Assembly (NCBI GenBank): GCA_022428035.1
Contig: JAKMDG010000408.1
Span: 1-13,967 of the forward strand
DNA from: Longimicrobiales bacterium
GTDB taxonomy: Bacteria; Gemmatimonadota; Gemmatimonadetes; Longimicrobiales; Gaopeijiaceae
Reading direction: 5' to 3'
Length of the DNA stretch: 13,967 nt
Part shown: piece by piece, positions 7,249 through 13,915 of the stretch
Position numbering within the stretch: the stretch's first letter is position 1
How the letters are laid out: each line of letters opens with the position of its first letter
Made by a program: the position numbers and the translations under genes
Notes under the pieces: model-generated
The model's database searches: none
Told to the model about the DNA's origin: nothing
Seen by the model: the letters and a program-made list of their open reading frames with translations, nothing else

Positions 7249-8169
7249 ATGAGTGAGCAGCGCCATCCCGGTGTGGTTCACGAGACCGCCGGGGGCGTGT
7301 ACACGGTCGTTCTGGATAACGGACAGCGCGTCGATGCGTCGCTCCGTGGACGCCTGAAGCAGCAGCAGCGAACCGGAAGCCGAGTCGTCATCGGGGATCA
7401 GGTTCAGGTGAGCGTCGAGGGAGAGGGCGCGACCATCGAATCCGTGGATGATCGTCACACTGAGCTGGTCCGTCGGGGTCGGGGGCGCACTGCCAAGATT
7501 CTGGCAGCGAACCTCGATCGCGTCTTCGTTGTCATCGCGCTGCGAGAGCCTCGAGGCTCGACCCAACTCATCGATCGTATGCTGGTCCTCGTCGAAGCGA
7601 GTGGCATGCAGCCGGTGCTGGTACTCAACAAGGCCGATCTGAAGGCCACCGAGTCTGACGCCGCGGTCTGGGCAGCCCTGTACCGCTCCATAGGCTACAG
7701 GGTGCTCATTACCAGCGCCCCATCGGCGAAGGGTGTATCCGAGCTGCACGACGAGCTTTGCAGCGGGATCTCAGCGCTGATCGGGCCCTCCGGAGCGGGG
7801 AAGTCGACGCTGCTCAATGTGGTCGATCCGGGTCTGAAGCTTCGTACGGGCGCGCTGTCGCGAAAGACAGGAACAGGCCGCCACACGACCGTGGGATCAC
7901 GCCTGATTACGCTGGAGTGCGGCGGTCTGGTTGCCGACACACCCGGGTTTGGCGATGTGGGTCTTTGGTCCGTCGACCCGGAGACCGTGGAATCGTGCTT
8001 CCCTGAATTCGCCGAGCTGTCCGACGACTGTCGCTTCCGCGGCTGTACCCATCTGCATGAGCCCGGGTGTGCGGTCCGTGACGCTCTCGAGGACGGGAGG
8101 ATCGCAACCTCGCGCTACGAGAGCTACGAGACCCTTCGACAAGAGGCCAAGGAGCAGGACGGGTACTAG
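7249..8169 (+). CDS. rsgA: Ribosome small-subunit-dependent GTPase A (RsgA/YjeQ)
   Basis: The 306-residue product is the circularly permuted GTPase that acts late in 30S subunit assembly and monitors the decoding centre. An N-terminal OB-fold covers about residues 1-65. The permuted GTPase follows: G4 NKAD at 127-130, G5 TSAPSAKG near 156, G1 GPSGAGKST at 169-177, G2 in TGRHTT at 209-214, and G3 DTPG at 230-233. The C-terminal zinc site C261, C266, H268, C274 (CRFRGCTHLHEPGC) is complete. The size is normal for the family (about 290-350). The start is ATG 7249 (MSEQRHPG); no good Shine-Dalgarno is visible because the preceding bases form the 3' arm and T-run of a terminator. The gene end is 1 nt from the converging stop of the next gene. 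Confidence 0.96.
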   Translation: MSEQRHPGVVHETAGGVYTVVLDNGQRVDASLRGRLKQQQRTGSRVVIGDQVQVSVEGEGATIESVDDRHTELVRRGRGRTAKILAANLDRVFVVIALREPRGSTQLIDRMLVLVEASGMQPVLVLNKADLKATESDAAVWAALYRSIGYRVLITSAPSAKGVSELHDELCSGISALIGPSGAGKSTLLNVVDPGLKLRTGALSRKTGTGRHTTVGSRLITLECGGLVADTPGFGDVGLWSVDPETVESCFPEFAELSDDCRFRGCTHLHEPGCAVRDALEDGRIATSRYESYETLRQEAKEQDGY

Positions 8170-8170
8170 G

Positions 8171-9139
8171 TCAGGTATTGCCGCAGCTGTCCTGGTAGCT
8201 ACGGACCCAGCGGTCCTCTGATCGGCTCAGTGCAGCGAACCAGCGCTGGTCATTGCCGAAAACGTCCAGCAGGATTTCGTCTGCGCCGTCTCCGTCCCAG
8301 TCGAGGTGGTCGAAGTAGCGAGGAGCTGCCTTTCCGTCGGTCGCTGCGTCATGGTACCAGCTGTATGCCTCGGTATAGCCTGCATCACCCTGATGTCCCA
8401 TGACGAAGAGGGAGTAGGCTCGCTGGCCTGGTGCTCCGACCTGGAGGTGATCGTCGATCAGAAAGGTGGCTGCCACGGATTCGCCCGGTGTATTGCGAAG
8501 CTGGAACGCCTGGAGGTGGTCCCTCGCATCGAGCGTCCCAAGCTCAGGCCAGCGGGCCCCGTAGCGGGGAATCGCATCCCCGGCAATCGTGAGCGTCGCC
8601 ACGCGCTGATCGTACACGTGGGAGATGGCTCGGTACTCCTCGTACACCTGGTCGACTGCAGAAGCTGGCATTGCGAGCAGGCGCTCTGCGTCTGCTGCGG
8701 TCGCGACCAGCTCCACCACTCCGTTGATCTCGGTTCGCGAGCCGCAGAACCCGATGGCCATCCCTGAAGACTCCACGATGAGCCGTCCGACGCGCACGCC
8801 CTCGGAGAATACGGCCCACTCCGTGCCGGGGGCTGCAAGCTCAGCGATACGATCTGCATCGTCTGCGAAGCGGGGATCCGGGAATGGGCGAAGGGCATCC
8901 GGATGTACTTCCCCTACGACTACGAAACGCCCTCGAGCGCCGTCTCGGACGCCGGCCAGAAGCAGAGGCTCATGGACGTTGACCGGTCCCGTGGTGGCTG
9001 AGGTGTCCACGTCTGCCACAGTCGACCGTTCGGCGGGTTCAGGTGACTGCATGGCGATCTGGATGCCGCCGAACTCCACGTTGTCGCAGCCGGTACCCGT
9101 GGTTAAGATCACCGCCACCACTAGTAAGTGCTTTCGCAT
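8171..9139 (-). CDS. Exported, probably lipid-anchored protein with a C-terminal DxDxDG calcium-type motif
   Basis: The 322-residue product begins MRKHLLVVAVILTTGTGC, a basic start plus hydrophobic stretch ending in Cys18. This looks like a lipoprotein signal, although the residues before the Cys (Gly-Thr-Gly) do not fit the usual lipobox, which has Leu at -3. A Ser/Thr/Pro-rich linker follows (about 30-55), then a mixed alpha/beta domain containing RFVVVGEVHPDA. Near the end is HLDWDGDGADEILLDVFG, with Asp280, Asp282 and Asp284 spaced as in FG-GAP/VCBS or EF-hand-like calcium loops. I do not recognise the family; function is unknown. The ATG at 9139 is chosen because AAGG lies just upstream and the signal sequence starts there. 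The frame stays open to 10057, but that extension is antisense to two good genes and is not used. It is convergent with rsgA and divergent from the flavin-reductase gene. Confidence 0.8.
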   Translation of the reverse strand: MRKHLLVVAVILTTGTGCDNVEFGGIQIAMQSPEPAERSTVADVDTSATTGPVNVHEPLLLAGVRDGARGRFVVVGEVHPDALRPFPDPRFADDADRIAELAAPGTEWAVFSEGVRVGRLIVESSGMAIGFCGSRTEINGVVELVATAADAERLLAMPASAVDQVYEEYRAISHVYDQRVATLTIAGDAIPRYGARWPELGTLDARDHLQAFQLRNTPGESVAATFLIDDHLQVGAPGQRAYSLFVMGHQGDAGYTEAYSWYHDAATDGKAAPRYFDHLDWDGDGADEILLDVFGNDQRWFAALSRSEDRWVRSYQDSCGNT

Positions 9140-9229
9140 CAATCCCTTGGCGTTGCCGGGTGTTGTCGTAGTCTGACCGGGGTACGAAAAGCACAAGCTA
9201 GTGTGGGCCCTCCAGTGAGCAAGCTGAGC
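9140..9229. other. Divergent promoter region between the lipoprotein-like gene and the flavin-reductase operon
   Basis: These 90 bp separate two divergent starts and must drive the 9230-13493 operon. I see TTGTCG at 9163-9168 and TACGAA at 9183-9188, but their spacing is too short (14 nt) for a standard promoter. No operator-like palindrome stands out. Confidence 0.35.
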
Positions 9230-9718
9230 ATGGACCAGCAAACGGACCGAGACGCCTCGCTCCGCGAGGTGATGAGCTCGTACCCGACCGGCGTCACGAT
9301 CGTTGCGGCGCGGGAGGGGAGGGGTGAGCCCTTCGGTCTGACCGTGAACTCGTTCACCTCGCTTTCTCTTGATCCGCCGCTGGTGCTGGTGTGCATTGGG
9401 CAATCCTCGGCTTCGCACGATCGCCTGATTGCCTCGGACGCGTTTTCGGTCAGCCTTCTGGCCGGTGATCAGGGAGCGATCGCAGGCCGTTTTGCGAGCG
9501 ACCCATCCGAGGGCCGCTTCGATGAGATCGAGTGGGAGGTCGGATCGTTGGGGGCGCCGCTCATCGGAGGATCGATGGCGTGGATCGAGTGTTCTCGCTA
9601 CGAGGTGCTGGTCGGAGGAGACCATTCGATCCTTGTCGGTCGTGTAGAACGGGCGGTAGTGACCGGGCGAGACGCGCTCGTCTACCAGAGGGGCCGGCTC
9701 AGCTCGTTGGGCGGATGA
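9230..9718 (+). CDS. Flavin reductase-like domain protein (HpaC/ActVB family)
   Basis: The 162-residue single-domain product has the flavin-reductase-like fold that binds FMN/FAD and often supplies reduced flavin to a partner monooxygenase. Diagnostic blocks are SSYPTGVTIVAA near the N-terminus, FGLTVNSFTSLSLDPPLVLVCI (flavin-binding loop), ASDAFSVSLLA, GAPLIGGSMAWIEC, GGDHSILVGRVERA and a C-terminal LVYQRGRLSSL. The length is normal (150-190). The start is ATG 9230; GTG 9215 would add five residues, and neither has a strong Shine-Dalgarno. It is the first gene of a coupled operon: its TGA overlaps the next ATG in ATGA. No monooxygenase lies beside it, so the acceptor of reduced flavin, if any, is unknown. 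The family call is secure; the specific role is not. Confidence 0.9.
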   Translation: MDQQTDRDASLREVMSSYPTGVTIVAAREGRGEPFGLTVNSFTSLSLDPPLVLVCIGQSSASHDRLIASDAFSVSLLAGDQGAIAGRFASDPSEGRFDEIEWEVGSLGAPLIGGSMAWIECSRYEVLVGGDHSILVGRVERAVVTGRDALVYQRGRLSSLGG

Positions 9719-10989
9719 CCTCCCGACCCCCGCGACTGGAGTGGGTCCCTCCGCTCTTCGTGGGCGTAGCAGCCGCCATCGCGGCTGAGGTCGCGCTGTC
9801 ACTGGTCCTCTATGGAGGGCCAGGCCTCGTGCGATCGCTGACCACGGTGCTGGGTATTCAAGGTTTCGCCTTCGCCGCTGGACTCTGGAGTGCCCCTGCT
9901 CCTGGACCGGACTTGGTCGAGCGAGTTCGGCGCCGGTGGATCCTTGGGCTGGTCGCCTTCCTTGTCGCGGCGACCTATGGATCTGCCTGGCCGTTCCTGC
10001 CTGTTCTGGCCGAAGGTCGACTCGGGCAGGCTCTTGGCCTCGTTGTGATGGGCGCATTTCCGCTGTACGCTGCGGGTGCAGTCCTGGGAGGGATTACCTC
10101 GGCCGCCGTGACTGATGAGGGTGGCCGTCTCTCCGGGCCCGGTGCTGCTGCAGCGGTGGGTGCGGCCCTCGGGTTCGTGCTGACCGGATTCATGCTTCCG
10201 CGTGTGCCGATGCCCGGAACCATGCTGGTCGGTTGCCTCGTTCTTCTCTCCGCCGCTGGTATGATGTTCGGGTCTGTGCTCGGGGCCCGTACGGAGATCG
10301 TGGTCGAAGCACGACGCCCCTCGCGTAGTGGTGAGGTCCGGGTCCAGGAGCGCCATCTGGATGCCGAGAACGTTGCGCAAGTCGAGCTCTTTGAGGGTGT
10401 CTTTCGGCGCAGGGCGAAGGGCGTGTCTGACGCAGGGTCCGGGACGCCCTGGGACGTGTGGGTCCTACGTTCCCTGATGCCGTCTCCCGACACGCCGTGG
10501 CGGATTTTCCACGTGGGAGGCGGTGCGTCGAATGCGCCGAGAACCGCGATTCGAGAACATCCTCTCGCCGAGGTCGACGTCGCCGAGCGAAACGCTGCGG
10601 TGATCGAACTTGGCCGCGAGTACTTCGATACCGAGTTGGTGATGGGTTCTGAGGGTCGGCAGGTCGTGGCCGTCGGTAATCTCGACGATCTCATCGGGTC
10701 CGTACGGACGACCTATGACCTGATCGTTGTAGACCTCGATGCTCTTGCTCCTCTGGGAGGACTCTGGGGGCTCTCCCGGGCGAGTCTATGGCGGATGTTC
10801 GACGCACTTTCACCAGCTGGCATCGTGGCGCTTGGTCCTCACAGCGTCGATCCACCTCCCAGTGAAGTGGAGGAGTGGCATGCCCTGAAACTCGAAGCAC
10901 GGGGCGACGGGGGGAGTGTGACGTTGTTCTCCCGTAGCCCACTCCATGAGGAGATCACAGCACGACTCGACGGAGGGTCGGCGGTGTGA
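9715..10989 (+). CDS. Membrane protein with C-terminal spermidine-synthase-like (Rossmann methyltransferase fold) domain
   Basis: The 424-residue product has a hydrophobic N-terminal half with about six predicted membrane segments (roughly 12-33, 44-60, 75-95, 104-126, 141-161, 165-190). A soluble domain follows from about 200, resembling the spermine/spermidine synthase fold: WRIFHVGGGASNAPR (263-276) at the nucleotide loop, EVDVAERNAAVIELGREYF (286-304) with acidic Glu291, VAVGNLDDLI (318-327) and YDLIVVDLDA (334-343). Known fused membrane/spermidine-synthase proteins share this layout. The canonical GGGDG is GGGASN and the GDA loop is GNL, so polyamine synthesis is doubtful; another small-molecule or methyl transfer, or a binding role, is possible. 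It starts at ATG 9715, overlapping the previous stop by 4 nt, and its own stop overlaps the next GTG by 4 nt, so all three genes are translationally coupled. Confidence 0.75.
   Translation: MTSRPPRLEWVPPLFVGVAAAIAAEVALSLVLYGGPGLVRSLTTVLGIQGFAFAAGLWSAPAPGPDLVERVRRRWILGLVAFLVAATYGSAWPFLPVLAEGRLGQALGLVVMGAFPLYAAGAVLGGITSAAVTDEGGRLSGPGAAAAVGAALGFVLTGFMLPRVPMPGTMLVGCLVLLSAAGMMFGSVLGARTEIVVEARRPSRSGEVRVQERHLDAENVAQVELFEGVFRRRAKGVSDAGSGTPWDVWVLRSLMPSPDTPWRIFHVGGGASNAPRTAIREHPLAEVDVAERNAAVIELGREYFDTELVMGSEGRQVVAVGNLDDLIGSVRTTYDLIVVDLDALAPLGGLWGLSRASLWRMFDALSPAGIVALGPHSVDPPPSEVEEWHALKLEARGDGGSVTLFSRSPLHEEITARLDGGSAV
10972..10977 (+). promoter_or_regulatory. Shine-Dalgarno site for the Mre11-Rad50-like fusion gene
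   Basis: GGAGGG lies inside the end of the upstream gene, 8 nt before the GTG at 10986. It fixes GTG 10986 as the start, which yields MIIAHLSDLHLGF with the first phosphoesterase motif at the very N-terminus. Confidence 0.75.
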
Positions 10990-13493
10990 TCATCGCACAT
11001 CTCTCCGACCTGCATCTCGGTTTCCGGGCCTACGGGCGCGTCGAGCGAGGTACCGACATGCGCGAGCGAGATGTTTCAGCTGCCTTCGAGCGCGCCGTTC
11101 GGCAGCTGATCAAGCTGCGGCCCGACGTCGTGGTGGTGGCTGGTGATGTCTTCGACCGTCCAGACCCTCCGGCGAGCGCGGTGGTTGCACTCGCCCGGGG
11201 GCTTGAGGCGATGAATACCGCAATGCCCGAGACCCGTGTGCTCATGGTCGCTGGACCACGGGACACACCACGCCGCGCGGGTGATCCGGGAGCGCTCGCC
11301 GTACTCGACACGTTTGCCAACGTCGATGCCGTGACTGCGCGCACCCACACAATAGAGATCAAGCGGCTCGGTCTGCATGCGTGCCTTGTGCCCTATCGGG
11401 CCGTGGTGCGCAGCGCTCCGGCACTGCCTGATCCCGACCCCCGCATGCGTTGGAATCTCCTGGTCATGCACGCTGAGGCAGCGCGCGGAGGGGACGAGGG
11501 CATCCTCATCGACCCGGCAGAGTGGGACTACGTGGCGCTCGGAGGTGAGCACCGGCGGACAAAGCTTTCTGATCGGGTGCGCTATCCGGGGTCTCTCGAG
11601 CGGGTCGCCCTGGATCCATGGAGTGAGGCCGCCGACGAGAAGGGGTTCCTGACGATCGATCTCGAATCGGGTCACGTAGCCTTTCACACCATCCCGGGTC
11701 GGCCGGTCGTCGCACTCGCGCCGGTGAAGGTCGGTCCGGGAGATCCGGAGCGGATTCGACGGCGGGTGAACGAAGTGCTCGGCGAGGTTCCGGGAGGAAT
11801 CACAGACAAGATCGTGCGTCTCCGTCTGCAGGGCGCACGACCGCATGACCTCCTCGCGCTTCAGGGTGATCCACTTCGCATCTTTCGGGGTGAGGCGCTC
11901 CATCTGGCCGTCGAGGCCGGGAAGGACATCGACGTCCCTGCCGCTGCCTGGCTCCCTGTAGAAGCAGCGCGTCAGGTGCGAGCGGGCGTATTCGCCGAGC
12001 TGGAACACGATGGTCGGCGAACGGAGGACCTGCGTCGTCTGGTTGAGGAACTCGTACCCGATGACGCTCCGACGGCTCTCGACGCACCGCTCGGCGTCAT
12101 TGATGCGCTCGACGGTACAGTCGCGGGGATCGGGCGGGTCAGTACCTCGATCCCCTCTGGGCTGACCGCGATTCTGGGCGGAGGTGGTCGAGCACGCCGG
12201 GCCGTGGCTGATCTCTTTACACGGGCTGGACGCACAGGGTTGGACTCAGCCATCTCGACCTGGTGGGCGGGTGCCGAGGCGGAAACGCTCGATGGTGCTC
12301 TTCGTCGAGCGATTGATGCGGTGGCGGAGAGTCGCGGTATGGGTTTGATCGATGCAGCTCTCGAGTCGATGGGAGCGCGCGCGCCGTCGGCGTCGATTCA
12401 TGCACAGCGTGAACGGCCGGTTCGAGGGGCGGTCAGGGTCGACCCTGAACAAGTCGCTGCAGAGTTCCGCACGGCGCAGCGGGAGCTCCTCGCTACGCGG
12501 GCTGACGTTGCGGAGGTCGACGGTGACGTCGAGGCTGCGAACATGGACTGGCTGCGCGAGCGGCAGGATGCCGAGACGACATTGTTCACATATCGGGACC
12601 GCGCTCGCGAGTTACGGACGCGGATCCGTCACATGGAGTCCTCCGGGCCCGAAGCACCGTGCCCTACGTGTGGTCGGGTGTTGAAGACTCACTATGAGGA
12701 GGTTCTGGCCGAGCTCCGAGACGAGTGGGAGTCCGTAGTGCAGGACGGGAGTTGGTGGAAGAGTCGCTGGGAGCAGCTCGAGCTCAAGCCGCAGCACCTC
12801 CAGGATCTCGAGCGAACATCGTTGACACTTCACGCAGCGGTCGAAGCTGGATCCGAGCGAGTGGAAGTCCTTCGTGCGCGGCTCGAGGAGCTCGAGGGTG
12901 GTGCAGTCGTTCCTCCGCCTGAGCTGGACGATGCGCAGGCTGCGGTGGTGGCGGCGCTGACCCGTGTCCGGGCAGCCCGGATCGCACGGGCAACGGACCT
13001 CTTACTCGATCGAGGATCTCGATTCGTATCAAGGGTGTCCGGAGGCCGAGTGTTGGCCCTCACCTTCGAAGACGGAGCTGTGCGGCTACAGGGGAGTGAG
13101 GGTGCGCTCACTCCGTTGTCCGAGGAGGATCTCTCGGTCGGGCGCATCGCCATTCGGCTCGCAGCAGCGTCCCTGATTGCCGCTCACGGCCGGATTGTGG
13201 CGAGCCTGGCAATTGAGCAGCCGTTCGACCTTCTGGATGCCGAGGCGCGGATCCGGACCCTCGTTCTCACTAAAGAACTACTGCGTGAGGTTCCCAGGAT
13301 CGTCCTTTTCAGTCGTGGAGATGCGGTCGATGTGCGTCCCGAGCTTTTCGACTACGTCCTGGAGGTGAGGGACGACGACGCCGTGTCCGGGCCGGTTCTA
13401 CGTCCGGCACCGTCCGGTCCGGGTCGTCTTGCCATTCAGGCGGCCCCGAGGGCCACGCGAGCGGAAACCGGGCGGGCTCCCAGCAGGAGGTGA
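10986..13493 (+). CDS. Single-chain Mre11-Rad50 (SbcD-SbcC/YhaN) like fusion with degenerate nuclease and ATPase motifs
   Basis: The 835-residue product joins two normally separate DNA-repair proteins. Residues 1-230 resemble SbcD/Mre11: HLSDLHLGF (Asp8, His10), VVVVAGDVFDRPDPP (Asp54), VMVAGPRDTPRR (90-93), LLVMHAEA (His162), YVALGGEHRR (186-189), YPGSLERV. The family GNHD is GPRD and GHxH is GGEH, so three metal-site residues are lost. Residues 240-350 fit a capping/linker region. Residues 370-800 resemble a shrunken Rad50/YhaN ATPase: SGLTAILGGGGRARRA in place of Walker A, helical arms around zinc-hook CPTC (Cys559, Cys562), LSEED at the ABC signature, LAIEQPFDLLD in place of a DEP-type Walker B, and LFSRGD where the switch His should be. 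The tail (795-835) is Pro/Arg-rich. It is probably a catalytically weak or dead DNA-end-binding or scaffolding protein; this is inference. It is the last coupled gene of the operon. Confidence 0.8.
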   Translation: MIIAHLSDLHLGFRAYGRVERGTDMRERDVSAAFERAVRQLIKLRPDVVVVAGDVFDRPDPPASAVVALARGLEAMNTAMPETRVLMVAGPRDTPRRAGDPGALAVLDTFANVDAVTARTHTIEIKRLGLHACLVPYRAVVRSAPALPDPDPRMRWNLLVMHAEAARGGDEGILIDPAEWDYVALGGEHRRTKLSDRVRYPGSLERVALDPWSEAADEKGFLTIDLESGHVAFHTIPGRPVVALAPVKVGPGDPERIRRRVNEVLGEVPGGITDKIVRLRLQGARPHDLLALQGDPLRIFRGEALHLAVEAGKDIDVPAAAWLPVEAARQVRAGVFAELEHDGRRTEDLRRLVEELVPDDAPTALDAPLGVIDALDGTVAGIGRVSTSIPSGLTAILGGGGRARRAVADLFTRAGRTGLDSAISTWWAGAEAETLDGALRRAIDAVAESRGMGLIDAALESMGARAPSASIHAQRERPVRGAVRVDPEQVAAEFRTAQRELLATRADVAEVDGDVEAANMDWLRERQDAETTLFTYRDRARELRTRIRHMESSGPEAPCPTCGRVLKTHYEEVLAELRDEWESVVQDGSWWKSRWEQLELKPQHLQDLERTSLTLHAAVEAGSERVEVLRARLEELEGGAVVPPPELDDAQAAVVAALTRVRAARIARATDLLLDRGSRFVSRVSGGRVLALTFEDGAVRLQGSEGALTPLSEEDLSVGRIAIRLAAASLIAAHGRIVASLAIEQPFDLLDAEARIRTLVLTKELLREVPRIVLFSRGDAVDVRPELFDYVLEVRDDDAVSGPVLRPAPSGPGRLAIQAAPRATRAETGRAPSRR

Positions 13494-13560
13494 AGACGGC
13501 AACCTTCTCACCTCGGATTCCGTCTTAGCTGATACGGTGAGGGGCGCTCAGGGGAGCGTC
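13493..13560 (+). repeat. Two consecutive inverted repeats between the fusion gene and the small membrane-protein gene
   Basis: AAGACGG (13493-13499) pairs with CCGTCTT (13520-13526) across a 20-nt loop, starting at the last base of the stop codon. A second 7-bp stem, GGCGCTC (13543-13549) with GAGCGTC (13554-13560, one G-T pair), has a 4-nt loop. Neither has a T-run. They may be a rho-dependent or weak terminator, or mRNA structure near the next start. Confidence 0.35.
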
Positions 13561-13588
13561 TCGGCTGGACCAGACGGACGGGGTATGG

Positions 13589-13915
13589 ATGATGATGAGC
13601 CTGATTCTGCCATTGCTGATCGCGACGTTGATCACCTCACTCGCGTTGCGCATGTGGTACAACGAGCGCAAGCGACGCAAGATCGCCGAGGCCCGACGTA
13701 TCGAAGCGCCCAACTCGCACTACTTGTCTCTGGGTGTGCGATATCCGGAAGATCATGACCGTTGGCGTGACATCGATCTCTGCGAACTACATCCGCTCAA
13801 TCGTGATGAGGTGGAGCGTCTTCTGGTCGTTGTCGACGTGGACGGAGTGAAGTCACTGTCTCCTCGAGATCGTCTCTTCCTCGACAACATGACACTGCCC
13901 AGGCTCAGCACCTGA
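13589..13915 (+). CDS. Small single-pass membrane protein of unknown function
   Basis: The 108-residue product starts MMMSLILPLLIATLITSLAL, a membrane segment at about residues 3-23. It is followed by a basic stretch (YNERKRRK), so by the positive-inside rule the soluble part is cytoplasmic. That domain (about 30-108) contains SHYLSLGVRYPEDHDRWRD and LLVVVDVDGVKSLSPRDRLFLDN. I do not recognise a family. The start is one of three tandem ATGs at 13589-13597; GGGG at 13580-13583 is 5 nt before the first. An ATG at 13585 opens a different, acidic frame that ends at 13758 and looks like a shadow. The gene is 95 nt after the fusion gene on the same strand and may share its transcript or have its own promoter. 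Confidence 0.65.
   Translation: MMMSLILPLLIATLITSLALRMWYNERKRRKIAEARRIEAPNSHYLSLGVRYPEDHDRWRDIDLCELHPLNRDEVERLLVVVDVDGVKSLSPRDRLFLDNMTLPRLST

Noticed and set aside
9140..10057. Open minus-strand extension upstream of the lipoprotein-like gene that would make a 628-residue protein
   Set aside because: It is antisense to the flavin-reductase and membrane-protein genes, has a low-complexity Arg/Pro-rich composition, and would bury a clear signal sequence starting at 9139.
11076..12008. 310-codon minus-strand open frame inside the fusion gene
   Set aside because: It is a shadow of the high-GC coding frame on the plus strand, which carries recognisable SbcD motifs; the minus product has no recognisable features.
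13429..13758. 109-codon plus frame overlapping the small membrane-protein gene, with an ATG at 13585 that would give an acidic protein
   Set aside because: The overlapping frame from 13589 has a clear membrane segment and ribosome-binding site; the other frame looks like a shadow.
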